From: JTS-RE37 sp041743975
GTDB lineage: Bacteria > Bacteroidota > Bacteroidia > Flavobacteriales > Flavobacteriaceae
Direction: 5' to 3'
DNA length: 64,000 nt
NCBI GenBank assembly: GCA_041743975.1
Contig: JBGTLT010000162.1
Location: forward strand, 1-64,000
Both the position numbers and the translations under genes were made by a program. Position 1 is the stretch's first letter. Each line of letters begins with the position of its first letter. The notes below the pieces were generated by a model. The model ran no database searches and had not been told where the DNA came from. It was given only the letters and a program-made list of their open reading frames with translations. Below, piece after piece: positions 1 to 8,603 of this stretch.

Positions 1-123
1 AAACGGCACCTCATACTGAAGACCTCTCTGCTCAGGGATGCTAACTTTTTATCAGAAGTCTCGAGCTGGATTCCCGATCCAGCGGGAAGCTTTCCCCAAC
101 TGAAGATACCGGATATAGTTTAA
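1..123 (+). CDS. possible 3' end of an unidentified gene (partial)
   Basis: Frame 1 is open from the window edge for 40 codons and ends at TAA (121-123), while the other two forward frames close early. The peptide ends in SFPQLKIPDIV. It would converge on the arylsulfotransferase-like gene with a 12-base gap, a normal spacing in this window. I do not recognise a family and the fragment is too short for one. An open run of this length can also arise by chance. Confidence 0.35.
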   Translation, partial: KRHLILKTSLLRDANFLSEVSSWIPDPAGSFPQLKIPDIV

Positions 124-135
124 CTATTTAATCGA

Positions 136-1695
136 TCAATGAGGATCCTCTTTTTTTTCAGGAGGAGGGGGCGGCATTTTATAGGTATTGGGTTGTGGGT
201 TTATCGGATTTAATTCTTTACCTGCCAATGCCGGGTGGCCTGCGGGCACAAACGTTGCCCGGAAGGTGCTGAAGGTCATAGGCATATGATCTTCAGCATC
301 TCCGTTTGGTTTTGTGGCATTACCCCTGTAAGGGTTCAGGTATTCCCAGACGATCTCGTTTTCCGGGGTTACCTCGAAAAAACGCCCCATTGGGCCGGCA
401 TTGATAAAGGTATTCCCATTTTCCATCCGGTGGGCACCGGAGATAAAACTTGCATAGAAGGAAACAGTATCCCTGGCAACATAGTTCCATTCCAGTTCAT
501 CGGGTCCATAATCACCCCCTTCCCTCAATTGGTAGGTTCCATCCGCTGTCAAAGGCGGTTTTATCTCATATACGGAGGTATAGTCCAGCGTATCCGGCCC
601 GTTCGGGATAGCATTGTTGAAAACCGTCAGGTTTCCGGCGCCGGGTTTCCCTTCTTCCACCCATCTCGCATCATGCTGATAATATAATCGCCGCTTTGTA
701 GAGTCACCGTGATGGTAATTTTCCGGGTTCCCCCAACGATAGAGGAAATCCCCCCCTTTACCGCTTCTTCCACCTTCATGGGAGGCTGCCTCCGCGGTGG
801 TAGTGCTCTGGTCCAAAATCAATATTTCGCTCAATTCCGGGGAACTGATGACAATCTGCTGCAGCTCAGCGTTGTAGTCAATAGAATTAAAGTGGTACAG
901 ATCAGATCGCGGGTTGAACCTGGTAAGATTCCTGTCCACCTTGCCCAGGGCGATCAGGGTTTCCAGGCTATCCTGACTTATCGGCTCCGGGATGGAGTCG
1001 CCGGTGTTAAAACTCAATAATTCCGGATGGTCCCCCGGGTTGCCAAAAAGTGGAATCGTATCAGACAGGTCCTGGATAAGATGGTCTTTCAGGTACCACT
1101 CCCAGACAATGTCCGCCCCATGTAGCCCCTGGGGTTCTATTTCAATTATTTTTTCGAGCCAGGGACCGGAATGTGGGATCAAATGGGGTGCCCGACCCAT
1201 TGCAAGGGCTTCAGCATAGGAAATTGCATCATAGACAATAGCCAAAATAGCGCCATTGGGTTTAATAGCAAAATCATGGTGCAGTATATTCCTTTCATCC
1301 GTGAGTTCGAAGTCCCAAAGGACCTTTCCATCCCAGCTGATCTTTTGAATACGTCCGTAAGGCCCGCCGAATCCGAAAACGGGGTAATCGACATCGTTTT
1401 CCCCTACAACGATAGATCCGTCATCCATGAGATATGGATTGAAGGATTTATAGGTTCCTTTCCACTCGTGCACAACCTCCCCTTTTCGGTTTACAAGGTA
1501 GGTAGAACCGGAATTAGGCACTGAAAACAACACATAGCCGGGACTAAGCCCATCGGTGGTAACGGTGAGTCCGCGCGCGACCTTATGTCCAAACATATCC
1601 CGGTCTGGCTTTACGGCTTCTTTTTTTTCTTCACTACAATTGATCACTAGCCCCAGTACCCATACGGAAGCGGCATAATAAATTAATTTTTTCAT
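136..1695 (-). CDS. arylsulfotransferase (ASST)-like lipoprotein
   Basis: 519 aa. The N-terminus is a signal sequence ending in VINC (Cys20), which suggests a lipoprotein although Asn at -1 is atypical. The body looks like an ASST-type beta-propeller, with repeated blades of the form 'G.V.WE' such as RKGEVVHEWKG, DGKVLWDFEL and ENEIVWEY, plus HHDF and YHFNSIDY segments typical of the family. Characterised ASSTs move sulfate between phenolic compounds in the periplasm using a histidine; which histidine would act here I cannot say. The C-terminus is proline-rich (PPPPPEKK). It is 91 bases downstream of a leftward hydrolase, with a sulfatase beyond that, so a sulfate-ester role is plausible. Family assignment is fairly sure, substrate unknown. 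Confidence 0.75.
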   Translation of the reverse strand: MKKLIYYAASVWVLGLVINCSEEKKEAVKPDRDMFGHKVARGLTVTTDGLSPGYVLFSVPNSGSTYLVNRKGEVVHEWKGTYKSFNPYLMDDGSIVVGENDVDYPVFGFGGPYGRIQKISWDGKVLWDFELTDERNILHHDFAIKPNGAILAIVYDAISYAEALAMGRAPHLIPHSGPWLEKIIEIEPQGLHGADIVWEWYLKDHLIQDLSDTIPLFGNPGDHPELLSFNTGDSIPEPISQDSLETLIALGKVDRNLTRFNPRSDLYHFNSIDYNAELQQIVISSPELSEILILDQSTTTAEAASHEGGRSGKGGDFLYRWGNPENYHHGDSTKRRLYYQHDARWVEEGKPGAGNLTVFNNAIPNGPDTLDYTSVYEIKPPLTADGTYQLREGGDYGPDELEWNYVARDTVSFYASFISGAHRMENGNTFINAGPMGRFFEVTPENEIVWEYLNPYRGNATKPNGDAEDHMPMTFSTFRATFVPAGHPALAGKELNPINPQPNTYKMPPPPPEKKEDPH

Positions 1696-1786
1696 TGGTT
1701 GCTTTCATGGTTTTTATTTCTTGATCTTCAAAAATTAAGAGGTTTGCTTTCATTATGCTGAGGTACTGTCACCAAAAAAAATTGTC

Positions 1787-2416
1787 TTATTCCCCCTCTA
1801 TCCATTCTTTTGCAGGCACGAGCCATTCTTTTACAGGCCTGAACAAAAACCCATGCCCCAGCCCTGTATTGATTTCCAGTTGCCGGAATTCCCGGGCTTC
1901 TGACGAGCGGTTAATCCAATAAGAGTAATCCTTCCCGGCAATTTTATCCGATTTCTCATAGATCCCCAGGATACGGCCATGTAATTTCCAATCAAAACTA
2001 TTCTCCGTGCGATCGCTGTTGGCCCCCAGGAGGACATAATTAACAGGGCTGCCATTAAGGTCAGCGACTTGCATGGCCATCATAGCCCCCTTGGAGGCAC
2101 CGATGACGGTAATATTTTGTGGTGGCACGCCTTCCCTGATCAATTGGTTGATTTCCTGGGATATTTTCATGCAAAAGGCATTAAAATCAGTCTTGGTGGT
2201 TCGTACTTCACTGTGGACCTGGTATCCTGCCGCACGTAAGGAATCAAGGATGTCATTATATTCATAGGGTCCAAAGTCATCGCTGACAGCATGTACCCCC
2301 TGAACTTCTACAATCATCCCATGGAGATAAAAGACATGTTTACCACTTTTCATATCCTGGCAGGCTAAAGTTGTGCTTATGAGCCAAATTCCCAGAATAA
2401 AATAATAACGGCACAT
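1787..2416 (-). CDS. small alpha/beta-hydrolase lipoprotein
   Basis: 209 aa with a clear lipobox (TTLAC, Cys19), so probably anchored in the envelope. HGM near residue 32 resembles the oxyanion region. GASKGA carries the nucleophile-elbow serine (Ser108), and GLGHGF gives a likely catalytic His188. Asp157 in EKSDKIAG is a candidate acid. The layout is that of a compact alpha/beta-hydrolase (esterase, thioesterase or acyl-peptidase type) with no lid domain visible. It lies between the ASST-like gene and the sulfatase on the same strand, with spacings of 91 and 83 bases, so co-transcription is possible. Substrate unknown. Confidence 0.7.
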   Translation of the reverse strand: MCRYYFILGIWLISTTLACQDMKSGKHVFYLHGMIVEVQGVHAVSDDFGPYEYNDILDSLRAAGYQVHSEVRTTKTDFNAFCMKISQEINQLIREGVPPQNITVIGASKGAMMAMQVADLNGSPVNYVLLGANSDRTENSFDWKLHGRILGIYEKSDKIAGKDYSYWINRSSEAREFRQLEINTGLGHGFLFRPVKEWLVPAKEWIEGE

Positions 2417-2499
2417 AAGGATTAAAATGGAATGGAAAAGGTAATAAATTAATGAACATAACAGGAAAATTGCGTGTGATTTGTGTTGTTAACTCACTG

Positions 2500-4197
2500 T
2501 TATCGTGGAAGCTGAAGGCGTACTTCCTTTGAAAAGGTATGCCAATCCAGAATAAGTTCCCTGTATTTAGCAGCGGCTGTATGTTTCAGGTCATGGTTTT
2601 CACCAAGGTCTTCGGAAAGGTCAAAGAGTTCAAAATTGGCCTCATTAAAGGGCCGCACCCCATTGGTGATCTTCCAATGGCCCTTCTGAAGCATGGCATG
2701 CCCGGCATGTTCCATGGCGAAAACATAGGTATCCGGGTGGATGTCCCTTGCCGCCCCGGCAACCACAGGGAAAAGGGAAGCTCCCCGCAAAGGGTAAACC
2801 GGATTTCCTTTCCATTTTTCAGGATAGGTGATACCGCTTAATTCATAGATAGTGGGTGCTATATCCATGATTGTCACGAAGTTGCCATTTATGGTATTGG
2901 TATTTTTTATCAACGGTCCGGATACGATCATGGGTGCTATGATCCCACCATTTGTGGAGTATTCCTTATAATATTTAAATGCAGCCGTCCCGGCTTCTGC
3001 CCACGGGGGGCCGTAGGATATGAAAGAATTGGGCTTCCCCATATCCTCAAAATCGTCATTGAAATAATGGTTGATATACGGCCTGATGCCGGGATCACCA
3101 AAATAATCCTCCCCCGCTGCCCCGTTATCAGAGATAAATATGATGAGGGTATTTTCATATTTTCCTATTTCTTTTAAATGGCTGATGATACGGCCGACAT
3201 TGGTATCGAGGTTGTCGACCATCCCGGCATACAATTCCATTTTACGGGATTCCTTCTTCCTTTCTTCTGGCGTAAGTGTATTCCAGGGTTGTACGGAGGG
3301 ATGAAGGGGAGGCAGCACAGCCTGTTCCGGGATAAGCCCCTTTTTTTTGAGTTGTTCAAAACGAATTTCCCTTAGGTGTTCATACCCCTGCGAATACTTA
3401 CCTTCGTATTTCTTCCAGTATTTTTCTTCCACCTGTAATGGCCAATGGGGTGCCGTATAGGCAGCATACGCAAAGAAGGGTTTCTGGTCATCGGAATTTT
3501 CATCGATATAGGCCAGTAATTTATCCGTATAGATATCGGTTGAATAGTTTCCATCCGGCCATTGGGCCACTTCCCCGTCTTCGGTGTAATGGGATAGTGA
3601 GGTATCACCAAAGATTCCCTGCGCATTGAAATGATTTCCCACACCCTCCAATAGAACAAATGAACGTTCAAAACCCAGTTGATAGGGGTTCGCTTCCGGC
3701 AGTAGACCGAGGTGCCATTTTCCGGCCATATAAGTATGGTAGCCATTTTCCCGTAACAGATCAGGAATGGCAGCTACCCTTTGGGTGATTCGTCCTTCAT
3801 AGCCAAATACAGCAGCCTCTGCCGCCTGCCTTCCAACCCCCGCTATATGGTTATCATTGCCGGTTAGGAGCATTGCACGGCTTGGGGCACACATTGGCGC
3901 CGTATAAAAACGGCTGAATCGTATTCCGTTCAGGGCAAGGCTGTCTATTGCAGGGGTATTTATTTCTCCTCCGAAACACCCGAGATCCGAATACCCCAGG
4001 TCATCTGCCACGAGGACCAGTATATTGGGGCGAAGTGCATCCCTGCTATTAGTTAGACTCGTGCTACAGGAAAACAAACCTAAAATAAAGACCATGGCCA
4101 GGCCGGGATGCAATTTACTGAAGACCCTATTCGAGGCATTTTGGAAGGAAGTGAAAGTATTCAAAATTGGGTTCATGTTGACAAACGTTTCCGGCAT
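2500..4197 (-). CDS. sulfatase (arylsulfatase family) lipoprotein
   Basis: 565 aa. A long signal ends in LFSC (Cys44); a second ATG at 4176 is an equally possible start. RPNILVLVADDLGYSD gives the metal-binding aspartates (Asp65, Asp66). MCAPSRAMLLTG is the sulfatase signature, in which Cys103 would be converted to formylglycine by a separate maturation enzyme. GKWHLG and ISDNGA are further active-site blocks of the alkaline-phosphatase-like fold. Length and motifs fit the large S1 sulfatase family, which removes sulfate esters from glycans or aromatics. Which S1 subfamily, and so which substrate, cannot be told here. It is a different lineage from the second sulfatase at 36.5 kb, which carries CGPSR. 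Confidence 0.9.
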   Translation of the reverse strand: MPETFVNMNPILNTFTSFQNASNRVFSKLHPGLAMVFILGLFSCSTSLTNSRDALRPNILVLVADDLGYSDLGCFGGEINTPAIDSLALNGIRFSRFYTAPMCAPSRAMLLTGNDNHIAGVGRQAAEAAVFGYEGRITQRVAAIPDLLRENGYHTYMAGKWHLGLLPEANPYQLGFERSFVLLEGVGNHFNAQGIFGDTSLSHYTEDGEVAQWPDGNYSTDIYTDKLLAYIDENSDDQKPFFAYAAYTAPHWPLQVEEKYWKKYEGKYSQGYEHLREIRFEQLKKKGLIPEQAVLPPLHPSVQPWNTLTPEERKKESRKMELYAGMVDNLDTNVGRIISHLKEIGKYENTLIIFISDNGAAGEDYFGDPGIRPYINHYFNDDFEDMGKPNSFISYGPPWAEAGTAAFKYYKEYSTNGGIIAPMIVSGPLIKNTNTINGNFVTIMDIAPTIYELSGITYPEKWKGNPVYPLRGASLFPVVAGAARDIHPDTYVFAMEHAGHAMLQKGHWKITNGVRPFNEANFELFDLSEDLGENHDLKHTAAAKYRELILDWHTFSKEVRLQLPR

Positions 4198-4459
4198 TTA
4201 AACAACAGCCTGGATGAAGGGCAATTCCCCTAAGTGTCCTAAAGTATTCGTTTCCAGTCGTCAATGCCTTTGGAAACACCTTGTGGGAGATTAAATGTAC
4301 TCATATAAATACAATCTTATGCTATTATAATGAATAATGGAATACTATCCGGGCGTGCTCCGGGATACGTATGCGTTGGCACATTTTCCTTTTCTGGCAG
4401 CTAATTGCGTGATCAGTTAATACCCTCGCCAGTGTTGGCCATAGACGCCACTTGCAGGA

Positions 4460-6001
4460 TCACAAGGGAATATTACCATGCTTTTTCCTTGGTAGGGAAA
4501 CCGCCTTGTTTTGAAGCAGGGTGTAGGCCTTTATCAATTTCCTCCTGGTGTTTTTGGGCGGTATCACTGCATCTATAAATCCTCTTTCAGCTGCTTCATA
4601 CGGATTGGCAAATTTCGCTGCATATGCAGCTTCCTGCTCCGCTAGTTTCGCACCCGGGTCGTCAGCGGCATCTATCTCCTTCCGGAAAATGATCTCACTC
4701 GCACCCCTGGCACCCATTACTGCAATCTCAGCACTGGGCCATGCATAATTTAAATCCGCGCCAATATGTTTTGAATTCATCACATCATAGGCGCCCCCGT
4801 AGGCTTTCCTGGTTATGACGGTCACTTTGGGGACTGTTGCCTCACTCAGGGCATATAACAATTTTGCGCCGTTGCTGATGATCCCGTTCCATTCCTGGTC
4901 TGTACCCGGGAGGAAGCCCGGCACATCCACCAGCACCAGAAGCGGAATATTGAAGCAATCGCAAAACCGGGTAAAGCGTGCAGCCTTCTTTGAACTGTCC
5001 ACATCCAGGACACCGGCTAAATACATGGGCTGGTTAGCAACGATGCCGATACTTTTCCCGGCCAGGCGTGCAAATCCCACCACCATGTTTTTGGCGTATT
5101 CCCTGTGGATTTCAAAAAAAGTATCTGCATCAATGATCCCGTGGATCACCTGTAGCATATCATAGGGCTGCCTGGCACTCAGAGGAACGATGTCCTCCAA
5201 AACCTCCCGTATTTCGTCCCCCAGATTATAGGGGATGTCTGCAGCGGTGTCTTCACAGTTCTGTGGCATATAACCCACCATCTTTTTGATCTGCTCAATG
5301 CACTGCAAATCATTCGCTGCCGTAACATGTGTGACGCCCGATTTTGATGCGTGGGTAAAGGCGCCGCCTAATTCCTCTGAAGTAACATCTTCATTGGTTA
5401 CCGTTTTGACCACATTGGGGCCGGTAACGAACATATAACTCGAATTTTCCACCATAATGGTAAAGTCGGTTATGGCGGGCGAATATACTGCACCGCCGGC
5501 ACAAGGTCCCATGATGGCAGATATTTGGGGCACTACCCCCGAAGCCATAACATTTCTGTGAAAGATATCCGCATACCCACCCAGGGACCGTACCCCTTCC
5601 TGTATTCTGGCGCCACCACTATCGTTCAGGCCGATAATCGGCACACCTATTTTCATGGCCAAATCCATTATTTTGCAGATCTTTTCAGCGTGTGTTTCGG
5701 ACAGGGAACCGCCAAATACGGTGAAATCCTGGGCAAATACACAAACTTGCCGGCCGTTGATGGTGCCATAGCCCGTCACGACACCATCGCCATAAAAAAC
5801 GTGCTTTTCCATCCCGAAGTCTTTGCTGCGATGGGTGACCAGGGCTCCCATTTCCTCAAAAGAACCATCATCCAGCAAAAAATGGAGCCGTTCACGTGCC
5901 GTTAGTTTCCCCTTGGCATGTTGGGTGTTTATTCTCTGTTGGCCACCCCCCAGGCGCGATTTTGCCAGTTTACCTTCCAGGATTTTCTTTTTATCTTTCA
6001 T
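4460..6001 (-). CDS. pccB: propionyl-CoA carboxylase-type carboxyltransferase (beta) subunit
   Basis: 513 aa from the ATG at 6001; a longer reading from 6055 would overlap the upstream gene by 22 bases and adds a non-conserved leader. The protein begins MKDKKKILEGKLAKSRLGGG, typical of the family, and contains both crotonase-like halves with oxyanion-hole glycines (DSGGARIQEG, KAYGGAYDVM). The Asp in GGAYDVM is the position that in the actinobacterial PccB family favours propionyl-CoA over acetyl-CoA, so propionyl-CoA carboxylase is the likeliest activity; methylmalonyl-CoA decarboxylase-type use is an alternative. It is the last gene of an operon with biotin carboxylase and biotin carrier genes, 32 bases after the former. 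Confidence 0.88.
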   Translation of the reverse strand: MKDKKKILEGKLAKSRLGGGQQRINTQHAKGKLTARERLHFLLDDGSFEEMGALVTHRSKDFGMEKHVFYGDGVVTGYGTINGRQVCVFAQDFTVFGGSLSETHAEKICKIMDLAMKIGVPIIGLNDSGGARIQEGVRSLGGYADIFHRNVMASGVVPQISAIMGPCAGGAVYSPAITDFTIMVENSSYMFVTGPNVVKTVTNEDVTSEELGGAFTHASKSGVTHVTAANDLQCIEQIKKMVGYMPQNCEDTAADIPYNLGDEIREVLEDIVPLSARQPYDMLQVIHGIIDADTFFEIHREYAKNMVVGFARLAGKSIGIVANQPMYLAGVLDVDSSKKAARFTRFCDCFNIPLLVLVDVPGFLPGTDQEWNGIISNGAKLLYALSEATVPKVTVITRKAYGGAYDVMNSKHIGADLNYAWPSAEIAVMGARGASEIIFRKEIDAADDPGAKLAEQEAAYAAKFANPYEAAERGFIDAVIPPKNTRRKLIKAYTLLQNKAVSLPRKKHGNIPL

Positions 6002-6033
6002 ACCAGACCTGTTTATTAAATGGATTCGGGGTA

Positions 6034-7506
6034 CTACCTTCTGTTTTTCTGCCAATTTGAAGCAACTGAAAGTGGCGTCTTGAGTATTTTTTGATTTTCA
6101 AGGTATAGCTGTAATCCTGCCAGGGCAGCAATTTTTAGCTCCTCGGCATTTTTGGTATAAAGGGTTTCAGGGGAATAAAAATCAGCAACGAAATTCGTAT
6201 CAAAATTTCCGGATTGAAAGGCTTTATGTTCGAAAACGAATTTTCCGAACGCTAAGGTAGTGGCTACCCCCTCAACCCGGTACTGGTTAATGGCCGCAAT
6301 CATCAGTTGTATCGCTTCTTCCCTGGTTTTCCCATACGTAATCAGTTTTGCCAGCATGGGATCATAATAGATAGGTACCCGCATGCCTTCCTCGAACCCG
6401 TCGTCCACACGGATGCCTGGCCCTTCAGGGACTGTATAGGTTGACAGGGTTCCGATACTGGGTGTAAAATTCTCCAGGGGATCCTCTGCGTAAATCCTGA
6501 GCTCAATGGCGTGCCCCTCTATGCTCAGGTCTTCCTGTTTGAAGGCGAGGGTTTCACCCCTGGCAATCCTGATCTGCTGTTCTACCAGGTCTGTTCCGGT
6601 TATCAGTTCCGTTACAGGATGCTCCACCTGTAACCGGGTATTCATTTCGAGGAAATAGAAATTGGCATCTGCATCCATTAAAAACTCTACCGTTCCCGCA
6701 CCTTCATAGTTGCAGGATTTGGCCACTTTCACTGCTGCGGAACCCATTTCCGACCGCATTGCGGGCGTAAGGATTACCGAAGGTGCCTCTTCCACTACCT
6801 TTTGATGTCTGCGCTGAATGCTGCATTCCCTTTCAAAAAGGTGGACAAAATTACCATGAGTATCTGCAAGTACCTGAATTTCGATATGTCTTGGAGAGCT
6901 GATATATTTCTCAATAAAGACGGCACCATCGCCAAAGGCCGCATCTGCTTCACTGATGGCCCGTTCCAGTTGATCCGGCAGGTCTTTGAGGGATTCAACA
7001 ACCCGCATTCCTTTACCACCACCCCCGGCCGCGGCTTTGATCAGGATGGGCAGGCCTATATCCTTTGCTATTTTTTCTGCCAAAGCGACATCCGTAATGA
7101 CCTCTTCCGTACCCGGGACCATGGGGATTTTATAGTGGCGCACCGCTTCTTTTGCTGCCAGCTTATTGCCCATAACCTCTATGGAATAAGGGCTTGGCCC
7201 GATAAAAATAATACCGTTGTCTGCTGCCAGTTGTGCGAACCGGGGATTTTCACTTAGAAACCCGTAGCCGGGGTGGATACCTTCCGCCCCGGTTTCCTTC
7301 GCGGCGGCTATTATTTTCTCCATGGACAAATACGACTCTGAAGAAGGTGCCTTTCCTATCAAAACGGCTTCATCGGCAAATTTTACATGGGGCGAATGCC
7401 GATCAGCTTCGGAATAGACCGCAACTGTTTTTATGCCCATTTTCCGGGCTGTCTTCATTACCCGAAGGGCAATTTCCCCCCTGTTCGCCACCAGTATTTT
7501 GTTCAT
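6034..7506 (-). CDS. biotin carboxylase subunit of acyl-CoA carboxylase
   Basis: 490 aa. It starts MNKILVANRGEIALRVMKTA, the biotin carboxylase N-terminal domain, followed by an ATP-grasp domain with the glycine-rich loop KAAAGGGGKGMRVV, ERECSIQRRHQKV, and EMNTRLQVEHPVTE of the metal/biotin site. The C-terminal part (RIYAEDP onward) matches the BC C-domain. There is a roughly 40-residue tail beyond the usual 450 aa, as in carboxylases for propionyl- or methylcrotonyl-CoA. It carboxylates biotin on the carrier encoded just upstream, using ATP and bicarbonate. It is distinct from the shorter accC copy at 53.5 kb, which is the fatty-acid-synthesis version. Confidence 0.9.
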   Translation of the reverse strand: MNKILVANRGEIALRVMKTARKMGIKTVAVYSEADRHSPHVKFADEAVLIGKAPSSESYLSMEKIIAAAKETGAEGIHPGYGFLSENPRFAQLAADNGIIFIGPSPYSIEVMGNKLAAKEAVRHYKIPMVPGTEEVITDVALAEKIAKDIGLPILIKAAAGGGGKGMRVVESLKDLPDQLERAISEADAAFGDGAVFIEKYISSPRHIEIQVLADTHGNFVHLFERECSIQRRHQKVVEEAPSVILTPAMRSEMGSAAVKVAKSCNYEGAGTVEFLMDADANFYFLEMNTRLQVEHPVTELITGTDLVEQQIRIARGETLAFKQEDLSIEGHAIELRIYAEDPLENFTPSIGTLSTYTVPEGPGIRVDDGFEEGMRVPIYYDPMLAKLITYGKTREEAIQLMIAAINQYRVEGVATTLAFGKFVFEHKAFQSGNFDTNFVADFYSPETLYTKNAEELKIAALAGLQLYLENQKILKTPLSVASNWQKNRR

Positions 7507-7520
7507 TATTACAGTCTTTA

Positions 7521-7580
7521 ATCAAAAGAATTCCCCGGGGTTTTTCCCCGGGTTTCCGATTCACCTCTCCTCTGGTGAGG
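7521..7580 (+). repeat. dispersed palindromic repeat, copy A (short form)
   Basis: Lies between the carrier and biotin carboxylase genes. It begins ATCAAAAGAATTCCCCGGGG and continues with a CCCCGGGG/CCCCGGG inverted repeat around a T-run, then a small CACC...GGTG hairpin. The first 30 or so bases match the copies at 33.3 kb and 63.7 kb, but the second palindrome (GAAACCGC-type) of those copies is missing. It is oriented opposite to the flanking genes. Confidence 0.65.
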
Positions 7581-8060
7581 CTATTCCATTTCGATGATCA
7601 ATTGCCCCTTTTCTACCGCATCATCCTTTTTGACGGCTATAGTTTTTACAGTTCCCATACCCTGCGACAGGATTATATTCTCCATCTTCATAGCGGAAAG
7701 TATCAACAAGGGGGATCCCTCGGAAATTTCCTGTCCTTCCACAACCATAATATCGACGATGAGCCCGGGCATGGGGGCTTTAATTGAATTTACTTCCTGG
7801 GAGGCTGCGGCAAGCAGCCCCATTTCCTGTACGCGCTGGTCATACGCATCTTCAATGGTAAGTTCGTAGGTATTTCCATTGACAGAGACCACCAGCTTCT
7901 TGTTTAAATAATCGGCCCGCAGCAACCTTATACCATAGCCCTGGTTATTCCGGAGCAGGTGAAAGTCGGTACCACTGACCGCAACCATGTCTAATCCTTC
8001 GACCTCCTTTTTGGAAACGGGTATTGCTTTTTTGTTTACGGTAATCACATAATCCTTCAT
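7581..8060 (-). CDS. biotin carboxyl carrier protein of acyl-CoA carboxylase
   Basis: About 159 aa from ATG 8060; an in-frame ATG at 8075 would add five residues, but a promoter-like TACATTTG immediately upstream argues for the inner start. Residues from about 90 form a biotinyl domain (IKAPMPGLIVDI) with the biotinylation site SAMKMEN, the modified lysine being Lys125 by the shorter start. The first half is a poorly conserved linker and folding segment, as in stand-alone carriers of propionyl-CoA or oxaloacetate-type carboxylases. First gene of the three-gene carboxylase operon; a 74-base gap holding repeat copy A separates it from the biotin carboxylase. Confidence 0.87.
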   Translation of the reverse strand: MKDYVITVNKKAIPVSKKEVEGLDMVAVSGTDFHLLRNNQGYGIRLLRADYLNKKLVVSVNGNTYELTIEDAYDQRVQEMGLLAAASQEVNSIKAPMPGLIVDIMVVEGQEISEGSPLLILSAMKMENIILSQGMGTVKTIAVKKDDAVEKGQLIIEME

Positions 8061-8076
8061 TTCCTGGAATAGCATT

Positions 8077-8084
8077 CAAATGTA
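8077..8084 (-). promoter_or_regulatory. possible Bacteroidota -7 element for the carboxylase operon
   Basis: On the minus strand the sequence reads TACATTTG, a full match to TAnnTTTG. No TTG is present about 20 bases further upstream, so the -33 part is weak. If used, transcription would begin at or inside the first ATG (8075), pointing to translation from 8060. Confidence 0.35.
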
Positions 8085-8603
8085 ATTAGTTGTTAAAGAT
8101 ATAGCATGGCTGTGCAGATATCAAAATTTGCCATATCAAGATTCAAAAATGTGGCTATAAATTTATAAGATCCGTCAACGAATTTTTACCCTGTATAACC
8201 GGGCAGGCTATATCCAGGAATCAAGAAAAAGATGTGGAGGGAGAGGGAAATTATAAAGATCTGGCAATCCTGATGCCATCAAGTTATTTATCGCATCCTG
8301 CAATCATATGTATTCTTTCAATCTAAGATTGGCCCAAAGACAGGGTATATATTTCTTGTCCGGACCAATACTAAGCCGAAATTGGAATTTAAAGGGCAGA
8401 AGTGAATGGTAAGGCGGGATTCTTACTGAGATGATGCAATTCAATTCATTTCACAAGACCGGAATTATCATTTGGATTGATTTCGATTGTTCAGTAACTT
8501 GTATACAGGTTTATAGTGCATTTCAATTTGCTCAGGTGTTTACTGATCAATTGTTAGAAGGCTTTCATGAAAGGGCCGGCAACTGGGAATCAATCATAAG
8601 CAT
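8085..8603. other. intergenic region between divergent genes, no gene seen
   Basis: About 520 bases between the leftward carboxylase operon and the rightward regulator gene. I find no convincing open frame: a 62-codon frame at 8431-8619 has no recognisable content and overlaps the regulator start. No tRNA-like fold or strong terminator is visible. The stretch is AT-rich and presumably holds promoters for both directions. Confidence 0.5.

Noticed and set aside
6001..6055. Longer start of the carboxyltransferase gene
   Set aside because: It would overlap the upstream gene by 22 bases and adds residues absent from the family.
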